Source of the DNA: Flavobacterium sp.
GTDB lineage: Bacteria > Bacteroidota > Bacteroidia > Flavobacteriales > Flavobacteriaceae
Length of the DNA stretch: 64,000 nt
Direction of reading: 5' to 3'
Assembly: GCF_029945805.1 (NCBI RefSeq)
Contig: NZ_JAQSDH010000022.1
Span: 186,001 to 250,000, forward strand
The position numbers and the translations under genes are program-made. This document shows, piece after piece, positions 1-8,443 of this stretch. Position 1 is the first letter of the stretch. Each line of letters opens with the position of its first letter. The notes under the pieces were generated by a model that did no database searches, was not told the origin of the DNA, and saw nothing but the letters and a program-made list of their open reading frames with translations.

Positions 1-2468
1 AATGCAGATATATCCATATAATTATCGGCAAGGTAGTTGGCATTAGCACCAATCCACCAGAATTTAGGATCTCTATATTCGATTCCGAATGAAGCAGCAG
101 TTTGTGGTCCACCAGAAAGTCGGTATCCTTTTAAGGAAGATTGTCCAAAATCTGTAATAGGATTCGTATTCGTTGGGCTCGCCAAATCATCTCTATTCAA
201 AGATACATTTGGATTATTATTATAAGTGTATTCGCCATAGTTTCCACTAAATGATACTTTAATAGTAGAAGTCAATTGGTATTCCATACCTAATTCTACT
301 CCAATATTTTGTTTTTCAATGCCGGTAACTGTCTCAGCTACGAATGCATCTCCACCATCTCCACCGTCATCCGCAAAAATTCCTTCTCCAAAGAAAAATG
401 AAGTTTCTGTTGCGTTTTTAATGTTTGAGTAAAAAGCAGTAAGTCTTGATTTGAATTTTGGTGCTTTAATGATGTAACTCACATCACCACTAGTAATGTT
501 TTCTGGTTTAAGTCCAATAGTAGCGTTGTTGTTAAGACGTGCGTTAGGGAAAAGATTTCGCAACGTTGGTGCTTTGGTCAAATACGCGGCATTGAAAGCG
601 AAGAATTGTTTCCCTGTAATTTTATAAGTCAAACCACCTTTGAAACCAAAGTTTTCATAAATGAACTTTTCACTTTTTCCAAATGAATTGGTTGGATAAA
701 TACCATTTTTATATAAACCTTCTCTTTGATACTGAGTTCTTGCGAATGATTGAGCCAAAAAGAAATCAATTTTTTTGTAGCTAAATTTGAATTGGGTGAA
801 TGCATCAAGGGTATTCGCTAACAAGTTATAGTTGTAAGCAAATTTGGTATCACCGTTATTATCTAGTGTTACAATTCTGTTTGGGTTGTTCAAATCAGAT
901 TGCTGTTCTGAGCCGGTCTGAAAATTATCATAATCTTGGAAATACTGACCTCCTAATAAATCTAAAAGATTAGCAAAGTTATGTGATTTCAATTTTCTGA
1001 AAGTCACGCCACCATTCATACTAATATTATCAGCCAATTGTGAGTTGATAAATGAGTTTGCTGTCCACGTTTTATCATCTGTTCTGTCTTCGTATAATAT
1101 ATAAGCACTATGACCGTCGGACGTATTAGTATTCGCTTGATACATTTGATTCCAGTTGATCTGTCGGTTTGCTAAGAAATTGGCTGTAGCTTGTTGACCT
1201 AGAGCAATATTTGCAGGATCATCACCTTGAAAATCTGTGTAATCATCAGGATTGTAAACCGAAGTATAGAAACTTGGTAAATTTCTGTAATAAGTTGGAT
1301 CTGGATTATCAGCTCCTTGGAAATCCAAACGGCTGTTCCCAATTCTACCAAACTGATGACTAACATTTGTAGTCATATTTGTTTTATCACTAATTTTCCA
1401 ATAATGCGTCAACAATAAGATTGGTTCATCAACAACTTTATCTCTTGAATTTCTTTTCTTTCCATCTTGCCAACCCCAGTAAGAGTTGTAAGTTTTCCCA
1501 GCCAATCCTCTAACCTCTTCTGTGTTTGGCGAACTTTTACCACGGCTATTTTCAGCATAGATAGAAGTAAAGTTCAACGAGTGATTATCATTGAATTTCT
1601 TTTCAACGCTGGCAAACAATGATTTTGCATCATAGTCTGTTCCTTCAAAAAACCCTTCTTTTGCCCAACGACCAGATGCAGAAATTACATAGGCCCAACC
1701 GCTCGTACTCATACCTGAAGCATGGGTTGCCATGGTTCTCCAAGTATAATTTGTGTTTGTTCCTGAAAATGAAATTCTTGAACCTTTTCTATATATAGAT
1801 GCTCTGGTATTAATTTCCTGTGTACCAAGGATACCGCCAAAAGTATAATCTGAAGGCGCTAAGCCACTTGTGAATTCTTGATTTCTTGTAGCGTCGTTCA
1901 ATCCACCCCAATTAGACCATTGCGGCCTACCATCGTAAATTTTATTCATTGTGACACCATTAATCATGGTTGTCCCGTACTCGTTGTCAAGACCTCTAAT
2001 TCTAAAACGCGCTTGACCCCAATTGAAAGCCGCAGCTTGTTGAAAAACGTCCCTTGAAGCCTGTAATAATCCAGCGGTGCTTTCAGAACCACTATTGTCA
2101 TCACCCAAATCACCTTCAGTAATCGTGATTAAACTTAGTTGTTGTTCTGACGTGATATCCTCTTCAAGAACAATTACGCCTAAGTCTAGCATTTTACCTT
2201 CCTCAACTTCAATTGATAACAACTGATCTTTAAAACCAGCACTTTTAATTTGTACTAACTGACCACCTTTAGGAAGGTCTTTAAAAGTAAACACACCACT
2301 ACGATCTGTTAAAGCAGTTAAAGCACTGTTTTGAATAGAAGCGACAACATTTTGTAATGGCTTTTGAGCTTTAGAATCAACAACTTTTCCAGTTATTCCC
2401 GTTGTTGTTTGCGCAAAACTAAAAAGCACTTGCATTACGAATAATGTACTAATAACAAGTTTTTTCAT
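1..2468 (-). CDS. TonB-dependent receptor, C-terminus cut by window edge
   Basis: Outer-membrane TonB-dependent receptor. The ORF track misses it, presumably because it has no stop in the window, but the minus strand reads open from ATG at 2468 to base 1 (about 822 codons). It starts with a signal peptide (MKKLVISTLFVMQVLFSFAQ), then a carboxypeptidase-regulatory-like domain at about residues 20-110 (GKVVDSKAQKPLQNV, FKDLPKGGQ), then a plug domain (FRIRGLDNEYGTTMINGV) and a long beta-barrel with aromatic strands. The ligand cannot be told from sequence, and no SusD-like partner is visible in the window. It is divergent from the gene at 2607, with a TACATTTG element upstream. Confidence 0.93.
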   Translation of the reverse strand, partial: MKKLVISTLFVMQVLFSFAQTTTGITGKVVDSKAQKPLQNVVASIQNSALTALTDRSGVFTFKDLPKGGQLVQIKSAGFKDQLLSIEVEEGKMLDLGVIVLEEDITSEQQLSLITITEGDLGDDNSGSESTAGLLQASRDVFQQAAAFNWGQARFRIRGLDNEYGTTMINGVTMNKIYDGRPQWSNWGGLNDATRNQEFTSGLAPSDYTFGGILGTQEINTRASIYRKGSRISFSGTNTNYTWRTMATHASGMSTSGWAYVISASGRWAKEGFFEGTDYDAKSLFASVEKKFNDNHSLNFTSIYAENSRGKSSPNTEEVRGLAGKTYNSYWGWQDGKKRNSRDKVVDEPILLLTHYWKISDKTNMTTNVSHQFGRIGNSRLDFQGADNPDPTYYRNLPSFYTSVYNPDDYTDFQGDDPANIALGQQATANFLANRQINWNQMYQANTNTSDGHSAYILYEDRTDDKTWTANSFINSQLADNISMNGGVTFRKLKSHNFANLLDLLGGQYFQDYDNFQTGSEQQSDLNNPNRIVTLDNNGDTKFAYNYNLLANTLDAFTQFKFSYKKIDFFLAQSFARTQYQREGLYKNGIYPTNSFGKSEKFIYENFGFKGGLTYKITGKQFFAFNAAYLTKAPTLRNLFPNARLNNNATIGLKPENITSGDVSYIIKAPKFKSRLTAFYSNIKNATETSFFFGEGIFADDGGDGGDAFVAETVTGIEKQNIGVELGMEYQLTSTIKVSFSGNYGEYTYNNNPNVSLNRDDLASPTNTNPITDFGQSSLKGYRLSGGPQTAASFGIEYRDPKFWWIGANANYLADNYMDISA

Positions 2469-2525
2469 AAATAAAATAAAATTAATTTTTTCTTTAATTA
2501 AGTCTTAACTAAAACTTAAAGCGGG

Positions 2526-2533
2526 CAAATGTA
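2526..2533 (-). promoter_or_regulatory. Bacteroidetes -7 element of the TonB receptor
   Basis: On the minus strand this reads TACATTTG followed by GC, a full match to the flavobacterial -7 consensus TAnnTTTG, 58 bases before the receptor ATG. A clear -33 TTG at the usual distance was not found. Confidence 0.55.
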
Positions 2534-2606
2534 CATCTTTTAATAATATTATATACATTTGGCCCAAAGTTTGTATAAAACTTGACATTAAATTAATATA
2601 CGTTTT

Positions 2607-3716
2607 ATGAGAATTAGAAAATCAGTAGCCATTTTTTTTGTTTTATTCGCAATTTTTAACTCAAATGCACAGTCAAAAAAATACATTGTGCATACTGTAG
2701 CATTTTACAATTTCGAAAATTTATTTGATACTATCAATCAGGCAAACAACGATGAAGAATGGTTGCCAAACGGTGCTCAAAATTGGACTTCCAGAAAATA
2801 CAAACAAAAATTACACAATTTAGCAAGAGTTATTTCAGAAATAGGCACTACTGAAAACCCAAATAATGCACCAACATTAATTGGTGGTTCTGAAATTGAA
2901 AACAGAGGTGTACTCGAAGATCTTATAAAAGAACCTTTACTTATTAATAAAGACTACGGAATTGTCCACTTTGATTCTCCAGACAGAAGGGGAATTGATG
3001 TAGCGTTACTTTATCAAAAAAAACACTTTAAACCTACTAGTTATAAAAATATCCCTTTACTGATTTATAAAAATCAAATGAACGCTAATGCCAAACGAAA
3101 AAATGCAACAGATGATGCTTCTGATGATAAATCTGAGGTTGAAGCAAGTTCGGAAAGAGTGTATACCAGAGATATTCTGTTAGTAACCGGTTTTCTTGAT
3201 GGTGAAGAAATTAATGTCATGGTAAATCACTGGCCATCACGGTCTGGTGGTGAGAAAAAAAGTTCTCCTTTCCGAGAAGCTGCGGGAAGATTAAATCGGA
3301 AAATAATGGATTCCCTTTACAAAATAAATCCAAATGCCAAAATTATAACCATGGGTGATTTGAATGACGGAACTTACAATAAAAGTGTAAAAGAAGGCAT
3401 TGGAGCAATGCGTAAAAAAGAGGAAGTAAAACCATATGGGGTATACAACCCATTTGAAGAAATGTTCTACAAAGGAAATGCAACCCTTTTCTATCGTGAC
3501 GCCGGAGATATATTTGACCAAATTCTGGTTTCTGAAAGTTTGATTCAAAATGATCGCTCTTCTTTCCGTTACTGGAAAGCTGGAATTTACAACAAACCTT
3601 ATATGATAACAACCATCGGACAATATAAAGGTTACCCATTAAGACACGGCGCTACCGAAATTGGTTATAGCGATCACTTTCCTTCCTTCATTTATCTGAT
3701 TAAGGAAACCAAATAA
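2607..3716 (+). CDS. secreted endonuclease/exonuclease/phosphatase family protein
   Basis: A 369-residue exported protein with a signal peptide ending near NSNAQS. It has the endonuclease/exonuclease/phosphatase fold: YNFENLFD near the start of the mature protein, GGSEIENRG with the metal-binding Glu, VNHWPSRSGG in the middle, TMGDLNDG, and the terminal SDHFPSFIY carrying the catalytic Asp-His pair. The metal-dependent phosphoesterase activity is inferred from the fold; the substrate (nucleic acid, lipid or other phosphodiester) is not shown. It is transcribed alone and ends in a hairpin. Confidence 0.88.
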   Translation: MRIRKSVAIFFVLFAIFNSNAQSKKYIVHTVAFYNFENLFDTINQANNDEEWLPNGAQNWTSRKYKQKLHNLARVISEIGTTENPNNAPTLIGGSEIENRGVLEDLIKEPLLINKDYGIVHFDSPDRRGIDVALLYQKKHFKPTSYKNIPLLIYKNQMNANAKRKNATDDASDDKSEVEASSERVYTRDILLVTGFLDGEEINVMVNHWPSRSGGEKKSSPFREAAGRLNRKIMDSLYKINPNAKIITMGDLNDGTYNKSVKEGIGAMRKKEEVKPYGVYNPFEEMFYKGNATLFYRDAGDIFDQILVSESLIQNDRSSFRYWKAGIYNKPYMITTIGQYKGYPLRHGATEIGYSDHFPSFIYLIKETK

Positions 3717-3719
3717 ATT

Positions 3720-3752
3720 TTAAAAGGTTAGTTCGCGCTAGCCTTTTTTATT
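3720..3752 (+). terminator. Rho-independent terminator after the EEP gene
   Basis: Hairpin AAAGGTTAG / CTAGCCTTT (one G-U pair) around a short TTCGCG loop, followed by a T-run, directly after the stop codon. Confidence 0.75.
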
Positions 3753-3780
3753 TTTACTAACTTCGTGAAAACATTTTATC

Positions 3781-4317
3781 ATGTCCATATCAAAACCATT
3801 CAACCTCACGAAATGGCTCGAAAACAACCGTCATTTATTGAAACCCCCTGTTGGAAATAAGAATCTGTATATCGATTCCGAAGACTATATCGTAATGGTA
3901 GTTGCTGGTCCAAACGCCCGAAAAGACTATCATTATAACGAAACTGAAGAATTATTCTATCAGCTCGAAGGCGAAATAACCGTCTATGTTCAGGACGACG
4001 GCGAAAAGAAAGCTATGTCTCTTTCTGCTGGCGACATGTACCTGCATCCGGCAAAAACACCACATTCTCCAAACAGAAGTAAAGACTCCATTGGCTTAGT
4101 AATAGAAAGAAAACGTGCAGGTTCTGATGCAAAAGACGGCTTGCTTTGGTTTTGCGACAACTGCAACCACAAACTCTACGAAGTCTATTTTCCACTAACC
4201 GATATCGAAAAAGATTTTCTGCGGCATTTCGAACATTTCTATAACTCAAAAGAATTGCGAACGTGTGATAAATGTGGAACCGTAATGGAAACTGATCCGC
4301 GATTTACAGCAAAATAA
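3781..4317 (+). CDS. nbaC: 3-hydroxyanthranilate 3,4-dioxygenase
   Basis: Cytosolic cupin dioxygenase that opens the ring of 3-hydroxyanthranilate, giving 2-amino-3-carboxymuconate semialdehyde (kynurenine pathway, NAD synthesis or tryptophan breakdown). All known landmarks of the bacterial enzyme are in place: iron ligands H51, E57 and H95, substrate Arg R47 and R99, and the rubredoxin-like C-terminal cysteines C125/C128 and C162/C165. At 178 residues the length is normal. It is also called haaO. No other kynurenine-pathway gene lies in the window except possibly the aldehyde dehydrogenase that follows. Confidence 0.96.
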   Translation: MSISKPFNLTKWLENNRHLLKPPVGNKNLYIDSEDYIVMVVAGPNARKDYHYNETEELFYQLEGEITVYVQDDGEKKAMSLSAGDMYLHPAKTPHSPNRSKDSIGLVIERKRAGSDAKDGLLWFCDNCNHKLYEVYFPLTDIEKDFLRHFEHFYNSKELRTCDKCGTVMETDPRFTAK

Positions 4318-4343
4318 TTCACAATATCCATTTTGGTTTTTGT

Positions 4344-4398
4344 ACCATATAAGAAATATAAGTTCATCGAAGTCTTTTCTAACATATCTTATATGGTT
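4344..4398. repeat. AACCATATAAG palindromic repeat, gene-less copy
   Basis: Imperfect palindrome: ACCATATAAG, AAATATAAG, a short spacer, then ATCTTATATGGTT. It belongs to the same family as the arms around the GxxExxY gene at 44485 and the half-arm at 54859. It sits in the 242-base gap between nbaC and the aldehyde dehydrogenase. Confidence 0.7.
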
Positions 4399-4410
4399 AA
4401 ATTTTTTCAG

Positions 4411-4488
4411 GAGCTGTTTCCCGCTTTACACTTCAATCTTTTATTCCATTGCATTCCATAAAAGGATTTCCGTTGCAATCAGGGCTAG
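4411..4488 (+). repeat. LFPA-type interspersed intergenic repeat, copy 1
   Basis: A roughly 78-base element beginning GAGCTGTTTCCCGC and ending GTTGCAATCAGGGCTA. It matches the element at 24148 except for a different middle. Translated, it reads LFPALHFNL, a variable part with a stop, then KDFRCNQG. There is no plausible start codon, so this is a repeat rather than a gene. Confidence 0.7.
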
Positions 4489-4512
4489 GGTTGTAATTCA
4501 AAAATAAACCAC

Positions 4513-4520
4513 TATTTTTG
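4513..4520 (+). promoter_or_regulatory. -7 element of the aldehyde dehydrogenase gene
   Basis: TATTTTTG followed by C matches TAnnTTTG, about 40 bases before the ATG at 4560. Confidence 0.55.
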
Positions 4521-4559
4521 CATCAGGTTTTTTAAAAATCAAAACATAAATAATATATA

Positions 4560-6113
4560 ATGTCAACAATTGCTAAACAATTCGGCATGACCGAAGCGCT
4601 AGAAACTCTTGGAGTAAAAGCCATAAACGAAGGAACTTCAACAGGAAACAGCTGGTTTTCAAATGGAGAAGCTTTCGAATCCTATTCTCCGGTAGACGGA
4701 CAATTAATCGGAAAAGTTAAAGCAACAACCGCCGAAGATTACGAAAAAGTAATGCAATCAGCAACTGCTGCTTTCAAAACATTCAAACTAATGCCAGCGC
4801 CTCAACGTGGTGAAATCGTACGTCAGTTTGGTGAAAAATTACGTAAAAACAAAGATGCCTTAGGAAAATTAGTTTCTTACGAAATGGGGAAATCTTTGCA
4901 AGAAGGTTATGGAGAAGTTCAGGAAATGATCGATATCTGTGATTTCGCTGTTGGACTTTCACGTCAGCTTCACGGATTAACCATGCACTCGGAGCGTCCT
5001 GGACACAGAATGTACGAGCAATACCATCCGCTTGGCGTAGTCGGAATCATTTCTGCATTCAACTTTCCGGTGGCAGTTTGGGCTTGGAACACAGCCTTAG
5101 CTTGGATTGCTGGAGATGTTTGCGTTTGGAAACCCTCTGAAAAAACACCTTTATGTGGCATCGCATGCCAAAATATCATTGCCGAAGTTTTAAAAGAAAA
5201 TAACCTTCCGGAAGGAATTTCTTGTTTGATAAACGGAGATTATAAAGTAGGTGAATTAATGACGCATGACAAACGAATTCCTTTGATTTCAGCAACTGGT
5301 TCTACTCGTATGGGTAAAATTGTAGCTCAGGCTTGTGCGGCGCGTTTAGGAAATTCTTTATTAGAATTAGGCGGAAACAACGCCATTATCGTAACTCCAG
5401 ATGCCGACATCAAAATGACCGTTATCGGTGCCGTATTTGGAGCTGTTGGAACTGCAGGACAACGTTGTACTTCAACACGCCGTTTGATCATCCACGAAAG
5501 TATTTATGACAAAGTAAGAGACGCTATTGTTGGCGCTTATAGTCAATTAAGAATCGGAAATCCACTAGATCAAAACAATCACGTTGGACCACTTATCGAT
5601 ACGCATGCTGTTGAAATGTACAACAAAGCACTGTCAAAAGTTGTGGAAGAAGGTGGAAAAATCTTGGTTGAAGGCGGCGTTTTATCTGGCGCTGGATATG
5701 AAAGTGGCTGTTACGTAAAACCGGCGATTGCAGAAGCTAAAAATTCATTTGAAATCGTTCAGCGCGAAACATTCGCACCTGTTTTATATTTATTAAAATA
5801 TGCTGGAGATGTTCATGATGCTATTGCTGTTCAAAACGGCGTAGCTCAAGGTTTATCCTCAGCCATTATGACCAACAATCTTCGTGAAGCAGAAGCCTTT
5901 TTATCTGTAGCGGGTTCTGATTGTGGAATCGCTAACGTAAACATCGGAACTTCCGGAGCTGAAATCGGCGGTGCTTTTGGTGGTGAAAAAGAAACGGGTG
6001 GTGGAAGAGAATCAGGTTCTGATGCCTGGAAAGTGTATATGAGAAGACAAACAAATACAATCAATTATACTACTAGTTTACCCTTAGCGCAAGGAATTAA
6101 ATTTGATTTGTAA
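4560..6113 (+). CDS. amaB: ALDH7-family aldehyde dehydrogenase (piperideine-6-carboxylate / aminoadipate semialdehyde type)
   Basis: NAD(P)-dependent aldehyde dehydrogenase of 517 residues. Hallmarks are NFPVAVWAWN (cofactor region), the general-base motif LLELGGNNA and the nucleophile motif GTAGQRCTSTRR. The GQRCTSTRR form and the C-terminus INYTTSLPLAQGIKF are typical of the ALDH7/antiquitin group, which oxidises 2-aminoadipate 6-semialdehyde in lysine breakdown. Because it follows nbaC, a role with aminomuconate semialdehyde was considered, but the motifs favour ALDH7. Its 3' end is duplicated in decayed form at 7160-7312. Confidence 0.9.
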   Translation: MSTIAKQFGMTEALETLGVKAINEGTSTGNSWFSNGEAFESYSPVDGQLIGKVKATTAEDYEKVMQSATAAFKTFKLMPAPQRGEIVRQFGEKLRKNKDALGKLVSYEMGKSLQEGYGEVQEMIDICDFAVGLSRQLHGLTMHSERPGHRMYEQYHPLGVVGIISAFNFPVAVWAWNTALAWIAGDVCVWKPSEKTPLCGIACQNIIAEVLKENNLPEGISCLINGDYKVGELMTHDKRIPLISATGSTRMGKIVAQACAARLGNSLLELGGNNAIIVTPDADIKMTVIGAVFGAVGTAGQRCTSTRRLIIHESIYDKVRDAIVGAYSQLRIGNPLDQNNHVGPLIDTHAVEMYNKALSKVVEEGGKILVEGGVLSGAGYESGCYVKPAIAEAKNSFEIVQRETFAPVLYLLKYAGDVHDAIAVQNGVAQGLSSAIMTNNLREAEAFLSVAGSDCGIANVNIGTSGAEIGGAFGGEKETGGGRESGSDAWKVYMRRQTNTINYTTSLPLAQGIKFDL

Positions 6114-6131
6114 TCTTGAAATATATCCCAA

Positions 6132-6164
6132 CAAAAAAGTCCCGAATATATCGGGACTTTTTTG
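6132..6164 (+). terminator. Rho-independent terminator (both strands)
   Basis: Near-perfect hairpin AAAAAAGTCCCGA / TCGGGACTTTTTT with an ATATA loop, between the convergent aldehyde dehydrogenase and the gene ending at 6179. The A-run and T-run make it usable in both directions. Confidence 0.92.
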
Positions 6165-6178
6165 TTTAACTATACTAA

Positions 6179-6997
6179 TTATTCATTAATATCTTTGAAA
6201 AATTTAGGCCCTATTTGTGCTTGATTGAATCCTGTCATTACACGTCCATACAGCAGTTCGCTATTTTTTGCATTGATAAAAAGGACAAATTTTAAATTCC
6301 GGTAATTCATCACTTTCGCATAAACCACATCTTCTTTTTGATCTACAATTGCTTGTTGTATTCTGTCCTCGGTAGTAAATTCAAGTTTATGTTTATATAT
6401 TTTTTTCATTTCCTCCTCGCTGTCGATATCATCTTTAAGATTGCTTCGGGTTAGGTATAATGTTTTTTCCTTTATCGTGTTTTTCTTTTTTTCGATTACT
6501 TCTTCCAGTAAATCTTTTAAATCTAAATCTTTTTTCGTGTTCAATTCGAAAACAAAATTAATTTGACTTTGTAGAAGCTGTATTCCAACAAGGATTTCTA
6601 TTGGCGATATTTTATCTAATTGTATTAAAGACATAACCCCTTTGGGCGCGCCTTTTTTATATTCTTTAAACATCGCAAGTTTTGGCACTCCATATTCCAT
6701 GTTTAAAGCTCCTGTTGTTCCTCCTGTTCTAGAAAAACTGTACTCAACCTGATCAACAAAGAAGGAACTGTCTCCTTTTAATTTTTCGACTTGATTGGAA
6801 GTAATCATTTCAAATTTATTTACTGTCCAATATTTTATTAAAATGTCATTAACAATCTTATTATATTTTGAGTCATTAGACTTAACAAAATAAGTTGTCC
6901 CTTCTTTAAAAGATATATACTCTCTGATATCTGTATTAATTTCTTGGCTATAGCAATTTGAAATTATTAGCAATACAATAAGACTTAGTTTTTTCAT
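6179..6997 (-). CDS. hypothetical exported protein
   Basis: A 272-residue protein with a clear signal peptide (MKKLSLIVLLIISNCYSQ). The mature part is charged and mixed alpha/beta, with no catalytic motif that I recognise; KKGAPKGVMSLIQLDKISP and the Lys-rich helix near residues 150-180 stand out. It lies alone on the minus strand between the aldehyde dehydrogenase and its pseudogene copy, so it may have arrived when the region was rearranged. Function unknown. Confidence 0.75.
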   Translation of the reverse strand: MKKLSLIVLLIISNCYSQEINTDIREYISFKEGTTYFVKSNDSKYNKIVNDILIKYWTVNKFEMITSNQVEKLKGDSSFFVDQVEYSFSRTGGTTGALNMEYGVPKLAMFKEYKKGAPKGVMSLIQLDKISPIEILVGIQLLQSQINFVFELNTKKDLDLKDLLEEVIEKKKNTIKEKTLYLTRSNLKDDIDSEEEMKKIYKHKLEFTTEDRIQQAIVDQKEDVVYAKVMNYRNLKFVLFINAKNSELLYGRVMTGFNQAQIGPKFFKDINE

Positions 6998-7159
6998 TAT
7001 AATAATTTTTAAAATTTGGTTAGGTTAATTTGTTTTTTTGTGATTTTAATAATAAATCTTGCAAGTATATGCATAATTGATTGAAATTTCAATCTATAAT
7101 TATAAGTTTTGTCCCTTTATAAAAAATATGAAGTTACTTGGTTAAAGGTAAAGTCAATT

Positions 7160-7312
7160 AAGAAATTGGTAGTTTTCTTAGGTGGCAAGAGAGCAACTAG
7201 TGGTAGTCGTGAATGGGGTTGTAATGAATGGAAAGCACAGCTGAGGAGACAAACAAATACAATTAATTATACTATTAGTTTGCCCTGAATACACCAAATT
7301 AATTTTGATTTG
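7160..7312 (+). pseudogene. decayed duplicate of the aldehyde dehydrogenase 3' end
   Basis: Read from 7160 in one frame, this gives FLGGKRATSGSREWG, then EWKAQLRRQTNTINYTISLP, a stop, and INFDL. It aligns with the intact enzyme's FGGEKETGGGRESGS, AWKVYMRRQTNTINYTTSLP and IKFDL. DNA identity is high over the last 40 bases, with about four differences. An internal stop and diverged upstream codons show it is dead. It is the main content of the 424-base gap 6998-7421; the rest of that gap is AT-rich with nothing recognised. Confidence 0.85.
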
Positions 7313-7421
7313 CAATACCTCCTTTTTATAAAAAATTCAAAATCAACTAAATTTAGTCGGCTTTTTTACGCAACTTTATATGCCAAATCCTATCTAGGGT
7401 TAAACCAATATTTTTAGAACT

Positions 7422-7796
7422 ATGAAAAAATTACTATTTGTATTCCTATTAACCCCTTTATTATTGACTACTTCATGCGAAAGCAGTGAAGACCCAATTG
7501 TTTGTACCACAGAATTTGTGTACGGATTAAATGTTGTGGTTCTTGACGCTGTTACGCAACAACCCTTAGTTGATGGCGTTCAGGTTTTAGCTGTAGATGG
7601 TTCGTATCAGGAAGTTTTGTATAATCTTTCAGGTTTGGATACCACATTCTTCGGAGCTGGAGAACGAATTGGCACCTACACTATAACAGTTACAAAAGAA
7701 GGATACCAAACCTTTATAGCACCACCAATTAACGTTCCGGCGAATGTTTGTCATGTAATAGCACAATCTTTAACGGTCAATTTACAACCGGAATAA
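7422..7796 (+). CDS. hypothetical lipoprotein with carboxypeptidase-like beta-sandwich
   Basis: A 124-residue protein with a lipoprotein signal peptide; the lipobox ends LLTTSC and the first mature residues are CESSEDP. The rest looks like one carboxypeptidase-regulatory-like beta-sandwich (VVLDAVTQQPLVDGVQVLA, then GTYTITVTKEGYQTF), a fold used for surface binding or assembly. No enzyme motif. It is monocistronic and ends in a strong terminator. The precise function is unknown. Confidence 0.8.
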   Translation: MKKLLFVFLLTPLLLTTSCESSEDPIVCTTEFVYGLNVVVLDAVTQQPLVDGVQVLAVDGSYQEVLYNLSGLDTTFFGAGERIGTYTITVTKEGYQTFIAPPINVPANVCHVIAQSLTVNLQPE

Positions 7797-7800
7797 ACAT

Positions 7801-7840
7801 AAAAAAGCGTCCCGATTCTATTGGATTCGGGACGCTTTTA
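7801..7840 (+). terminator. Rho-independent terminator (both strands)
   Basis: Strong hairpin AAAAGCGTCCCGA / TCGGGACGCTTTT between convergent genes ending at 7796 and 7860. The loop is about ten bases. Confidence 0.92.
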
Positions 7841-7859
7841 AATTTACAGTAAAATTGAA

Positions 7860-8441
7860 CTATTTCGTTTTCTTCACGTATTGTGTCAAAATAACAATAT
7901 GCTGTCCGTCAACTCTTCCTTCAATTTGTTCCGCATTGTCCCAAACCAATTTAATATTGTGAACGGCAGCACCACGTTTTGCTGTAAAATTAGCTCCTTT
8001 TACATCCAAATCCTTTGTTAAAACAACCGAATCGCCATCTTTTAGAATATTCCCGTTACCGTCTTTATGAACTATTTTACCCTCTTCATCTTCTCCTTCA
8101 CCAGTTGCGCCCGCCCAAACTAAGGTTTCTTCATCAAGATACATCATGTCGAGTAAATCCTGTGGCCAACCTTCAGATCGTAATCGGTTCAGCATACGCC
8201 ATGCTACAACTTGTACCGGTTTATTCTCATTCCACATACTTTCGCTCAGACACCTCCAATGATTAGCATCTGTTGCTGTGGTATTCTCTATTTGGTCTTT
8301 GCACGTTTTACATACCAAAACAGAATTGTCAAGTGAAATGGCTTCTTCTTTAGTGAGGTGAATTCTTAAATCTTCAGTAGCGCCACACATTTCGCATTTA
8401 GAGCCACTTCTCTCGTCTAACTTTTTATCTATAACACTCAT
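7860..8441 (-). CDS. phnA: PhnA/YjdM-like zinc-ribbon protein
   Basis: A 193-residue cytosolic protein. The N-terminal zinc ribbon has CEMC at about 16-19 and CKTC at about 44-47. The C-terminal PhnA domain carries the typical KDGNGNILKDGDSVVLTKDLDVKGA. The family was named from a phosphonate-utilisation locus, but its role is not firmly known and no other phosphonate gene is nearby. It is encoded two bases after the small barrel protein at 8444, so the two are probably co-transcribed. Confidence 0.9.
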   Translation of the reverse strand: MSVIDKKLDERSGSKCEMCGATEDLRIHLTKEEAISLDNSVLVCKTCKDQIENTTATDANHWRCLSESMWNENKPVQVVAWRMLNRLRSEGWPQDLLDMMYLDEETLVWAGATGEGEDEEGKIVHKDGNGNILKDGDSVVLTKDLDVKGANFTAKRGAAVHNIKLVWDNAEQIEGRVDGQHIVILTQYVKKTK

Positions 8442-8443
8442 GA

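Noticed and set aside
37-225. Track ORF of 62 residues on the plus strand
   Set aside because: Antisense to the TonB-dependent receptor, which is open on the minus strand through the whole region.
3291-3639. Two minus-strand ORFs of 98-110 residues
   Set aside because: Antisense shadows of the endonuclease/phosphatase-family gene, with unnatural composition rich in Cys, Phe and Tyr.
6998-7159. Hidden RNA gene in the gap upstream of the ALDH fragment
   Set aside because: AT-rich, without a stable hairpin or a tRNA-like pattern that I could see.
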